A stretch of DNA of 64,000 bases, taken from positions 4,519,610 through 4,583,609 of the forward strand of contig NC_134283.1 of NCBI RefSeq assembly GCF_949628215.1, in the 5' to 3' direction. Origin of the DNA: Phalacrocorax aristotelis (taxonomy: Eukaryota; Chordata; Aves; Suliformes; Phalacrocoracidae). Below the pieces are notes generated by a model. That model was not told the origin of the DNA and made no database searches. It worked only from the letters and a program-made list of their open reading frames with translations. Both the position numbers and the translations under genes were made by a program. Below, one piece after another: positions 60,411 through 64,000 of this stretch (position 1 is the stretch's first letter; every line of letters begins with the position of its first letter).

Positions 60411-63400
60411 TCTCATTCTCATATGTTTGCTGCCAGCACCAGCAGCTGCTTGATCTCTAATGAGCCGGAGATTGGCAATGGCAAATGGCATCCTCTTTCA
60501 GGCTGGTGGCATGAGCAAGTCCCTATAATGGATAAAGATATGTTTACCTTGGATTCATGTTTGATGTCTTCTTTACTGTAATCTTTATGGAAATGCTTTT
60601 CTCCCTGGGGTGTACAGTTTTCCTGTCCATATATATACCCCTGAAATATTCTATAGCCAAGGAAAACTTGGTTAATTTCTTTCACTCGCCACAGAGCTAA
60701 AATAAGCCATTTGTTGCTATTCATTCATAAAATGCAATAAAAAATGGAGGCGGAAAGGGGAGGAGAACGGTTTGGAGTCAGCTTTACTGAAAGATATTTT
60801 AAAGATCAGTTTGAACCTTTCGCTGGCCCTTACTAACATCTTTTCTCACATATTAGAGTTCATCATTGATCCCAGATGAAATGCTGCTCATATTGGCATT
60901 TGGGCTGTCTCTTGCAATGCACACCTCTTTCATGGTTTAGTATTTCCCTGCTGCCTCTGGCCTGATGAGTCCTGTTCTGGTTTTGATTTTTTTTCTTTTT
61001 TTTTTTCCCCAAAACTAAAAATTTTTTGAGTCTCACAGAGGAGTTTAATTCCATATAACGACATGATAGTAGTTGCTTTGACAGCTCCTTGAAGATTCAG
61101 TATAAACACAGGTGTTCTGAAGGAACTTCACTGTTTCATTTTCATCCATAAATGCAGTGGAAATTAAAAATCTTTAATCAACCATCACTGGTCATTATAA
61201 GTTTCCAAGAGGAAAGGACCATGTGGACCATAAGCAGATCTTCCTTGTATTTTAAGTTGCACATTGGTCCTTTTAGTTACACCTTGAGAAGATATTTCTG
61301 GTGACTCTGATGACTGTTTCTGGGTATAAAGTCTGAATTGTGTTCAGTGAAAGAGTAAACCTATCTCTTTATGCAAATTTCAGTAGAAATGTTCCCAAAA
61401 GTCAGCTGTTGCTGATATGAAGCACAGCTACCTACTGATTAGCACAATGGAGCGTGAAACTGGTTTTGGGGGTTCCATTCTTGATTTTGCCACCTGTTTT
61501 GTAACTGTGGATTATTTGTGGATTTAGGGACAAACTTCAAAGCCTGGTAAAGTTAACTGATGTCATTCAATCTATTTCAGTACGCTCTGAGAATGGGACC
61601 TACAAAGGCATTAATTCAATGCCTTGAATTTCTCATCTTTTTTTTAAGCACCCTTGCATGCTTCATTAGATATTTGACTGTCTAGAGAAAGATTAATGAG
61701 AATCACCAAAATGCTTATTTTGGAGGAACTGAGGCATTTACAATGGTAGTTCTTCTGGCAAAACTCAACATACCGGTAGAATACACATAGTTGTTTTTTC
61801 AGCTGCCTTAAAAATCATCATGACATCCATCTGTGTGTGTATCAACATCATTTGTTTCAAACAGGCCAATTCTGAATCTGCCTTCAAGTTTGGACTCACC
61901 CAACATCCACATTGTTTGCATGCAGCGCATGGACCAGCGTAGTGCGCGCACTTTATGACCAAGCTGCAGCCAGAATAATAGGCCACCACAAAGCTGAGCT
62001 GCTGCAGGCCACAGTTTCCTGTGCTCAAGTCTTTTCATAAGCCCTTTCTCAATCCCCTAGTGTAGAAATAGCCAGGAATCTGTAGATCCCAAATATATGA
62101 TCTTCCACATCTCCTGTAAGAAATTAAGGTAGATCTTACTTGGGTCCTTGAGAAGCTTTCTATAATTGCATGCCATGTCTGTATCAGCTAAATTGTATTT
62201 GTTATGGTGCTTTCAAATTATGTTCTACAGTTCTCCTCCTTTTGGAAAAATTCCCTATAGCCCTAAACACCAAGTTAAACTGTATTTTTGTCATCCAGGT
62301 CCTTAGAGGTTGTATGCAGTTTCACTACTTTTGTAAGTTTGGTCCTTTATGAAATCCTTTAGATTGCTCAAGAGTGGGAGGCAAGATTATGTAAGAAACA
62401 GCTATTTTTTAAAAATTATTCTTTTAAAATAATTAACTCCCCGCAAGCTGTATTTGTTGGGCACAGAAAATGTGCAGAAGTCTCGCTTTCAAAGAAAACA
62501 AACTAAGGTCTTACAGAAAAATAAAATGTTGCTAAGGGAAGCTGCAAACACAACAGAAGAACAACTTCCTATGACTGGTTTCTATTTTTAGCAGATTTCT
62601 CCTTTCAGTTTGCAAAAGTGGAACTGTCTGTTCAACTAGTGCAATAATCTGCATTTAATCACCTTCATTTATTCACATTGACCAGAAACAGAAGTATGGG
62701 GTTCTTTAATTAAATAATAGTCCCACAGAATGCAGAAAAAAAAGTTATATCCATAGGGGATTATTATTCCACCTTTCCTTCTTTCAATAAGGACTTTCAA
62801 AAGCCTCAAGAGTCACTTATAGTCCTTTCCTATTAATGAAATGATTAATAGAACATCCTAATTACTCTTTAACAAGACAAGACATCTTCCCTCTGAGCAA
62901 AGGGGAAGAGTAAAACAAGGATTATTCTAAAAATTTGGTCAAACAACTGAGAGGTAAAGAGAGGAAGATGAAAAAAAAACCCAAACAAACCCCCCAGATT
63001 GCATTAAACTGAGGTACCAGATCCTTCAAACTCTTCCTTCACAAACCCCACATGAAGGCAATGGTTTCGTGCAACCCCTTCTATTTCTCCAGGACGATAC
63101 GAATTATATTGAGGAATTGAATTTTAGCATTTACTGGAAATTGTGAAATTTCCCTGCTCTTTCACCTCCATTTTATTTGTTCCTTTGCTTATTAAAATCA
63201 GACTATATGAGTACTTAAATCTATGAAAAGGCAGTGGATTTTAGTTTTAAAATTATGTCCTGACAAACTTAGGGAACATTTGTCTACCATATCTTAGAGC
63301 CAGAAGTTTGACCTCTAGAAGTTCTAAGAAAACATAAGCTTGCTCTACCTCAGCCTGAGCTTACCAGAAGTTGTTACTGTATTAACACAGCACTGAGTCC

Positions 63401-63507
63401 AAGCTAATAAACCTGCCGCGTGCTCAGGCATTAAATATGCCTTTAGTCACGTCAAAGCATTCCGTACTGTGCAGATACTTTCACTATAGCCCGTGGATCT
63501 AACTTCC
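60411..63507. other. Non-coding stretch, no gene recognised
   Basis: About 3.1 kb of AT-rich DNA with T runs near 60985-61006. Frames are at most 101 codons (60419-60724, minus), none recognised. No RNA gene or mobile element recognised. Confidence 0.5.
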
Positions 63508-63580
63508 GCAGGTGTAAATCAGCACAGCTTCAGGGCAGTCGCTGGTACGCTGGCTATTTATATCAGTTGAGGCTTTGATT
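63508..63580 (+). repeat. Old interspersed repeat fragment (amniote type)
   Basis: GCAGGTGTAAATCAGCACAG followed by CTTCAGG and then ATCAGTTGAGGCTTTGATTC resembles a widespread old amniote repeat motif (GGTGTAAATCAGCATAGCTCC, then CAGCTGAGGATCTGG). It may belong to the same family as the fragments at 10120 and 16326. Diverged; family name unknown to me. Confidence 0.45.
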
Positions 63581-64000
63581 CATTTTATCAGGAAATCACA
63601 CAACAGAGGGCTGTGTAAGAGTTCTTGCAAAGTACCCTTTGCTGCTTGAAGCCTGGAGATCTCCAAGCATGGTCCTGTCCACCCCATGGGTAATGAAACT
63701 CATGCCATGCTACCATTAACCTCTTCAGGGTTTATAGTGCAGCATCACCCTGTGCTGTGATCTTGCCATACTAGCTATGATGGGCTGTGCTGGATCAGTT
63801 ATTGACACTGACTGCCAAGATTTTGGAAAGCACTTAACCCTCCCGAGTGCCTCAGAGTCTAAGAGCAGAGTGTTCTGCGCTATACAAGGTAGGACTGTGC
63901 AGATCTGCAGATCCAAGGGTGTTATAGAGACACCTGGAAGCTGTCATGTGCTACGCGGAGTGTAGAAATTAGGAGACTTAAGGAATCAGGCAAATTCTCT
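63581..64000. other. Window end, no gene recognised
   Basis: About 420 bp. Frames of about 62 codons on both strands at 63725-63965 have no recognisable content. Confidence 0.45.

Overview
This window looks like gene-poor, AT-rich nuclear DNA from a bird. The evidence is the repeat content. There are several 5'-truncated CR1 retrotransposon copies whose 3' ends carry the avian signature (TCATAGAATCATAGAATGG on the reverse strand, a GGATTCTGTGA-type tail on the forward strand). There are three solitary LTRs of avian ERVL-like endogenous retroviruses. There are also heavily diverged CR1 and other fragments of the kind seen across amniotes. Nothing bacterial, phage or organellar is visible, and the species cannot be named from this evidence.

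Layout. 0-10 kb holds four CR1 copies. Three (113-642 minus, 3722-4443 plus, 9219-9515 plus) belong to one relatively young subfamily; the fourth (about 7090-7262 minus) belongs to another. 10-11 kb has two old repeat fragments. 14.86-16.14 kb is a GC-rich island in AT-rich surroundings: a compact CpG cluster followed by a solitary LTR that contains a 10-bp tandem repeat. 21.8-22.1 kb is an old CR1. 24.04-24.60 kb is a complete solitary LTR with a perfect 5-bp target duplication. 28.45-29.91 kb has two same-orientation CR1 copies. 29.9-43.0 kb is almost free of recognisable elements. 43.07-43.51 kb is a very old CR1/L3-like fragment. 54.79-55.32 kb is a third solitary LTR, in the reverse orientation. 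56.22-57.58 kb is a 1,361-bp nearly pure purine tract built from GGGAA, GGAA, GGAAA and GGAGA repeats. The remainder, to 64 kb, is unremarkable apart from faint old repeats.

Genes. I found no host protein-coding exon, tRNA, rRNA or recognisable small RNA. The only open frames with recognisable protein similarity are remnants of CR1 ORF2. They cover only the C-terminal part, downstream of the reverse-transcriptase catalytic motifs, so they are not functional. All other frames are short (mostly 60-100 codons) or arise from low-complexity DNA. The window could be intergenic or lie in a long intron; the sequence alone cannot decide.

No new molecular system was found. The points most worth a second look are the homopurine tract, the CpG cluster next to an LTR, the solitary LTR with an intact target duplication, the 3' module shared by the three LTRs, a perfect 12-bp hairpin at 19.87 kb, and a scattered old repeat family that carries palindromic nuclear-receptor-like half sites.
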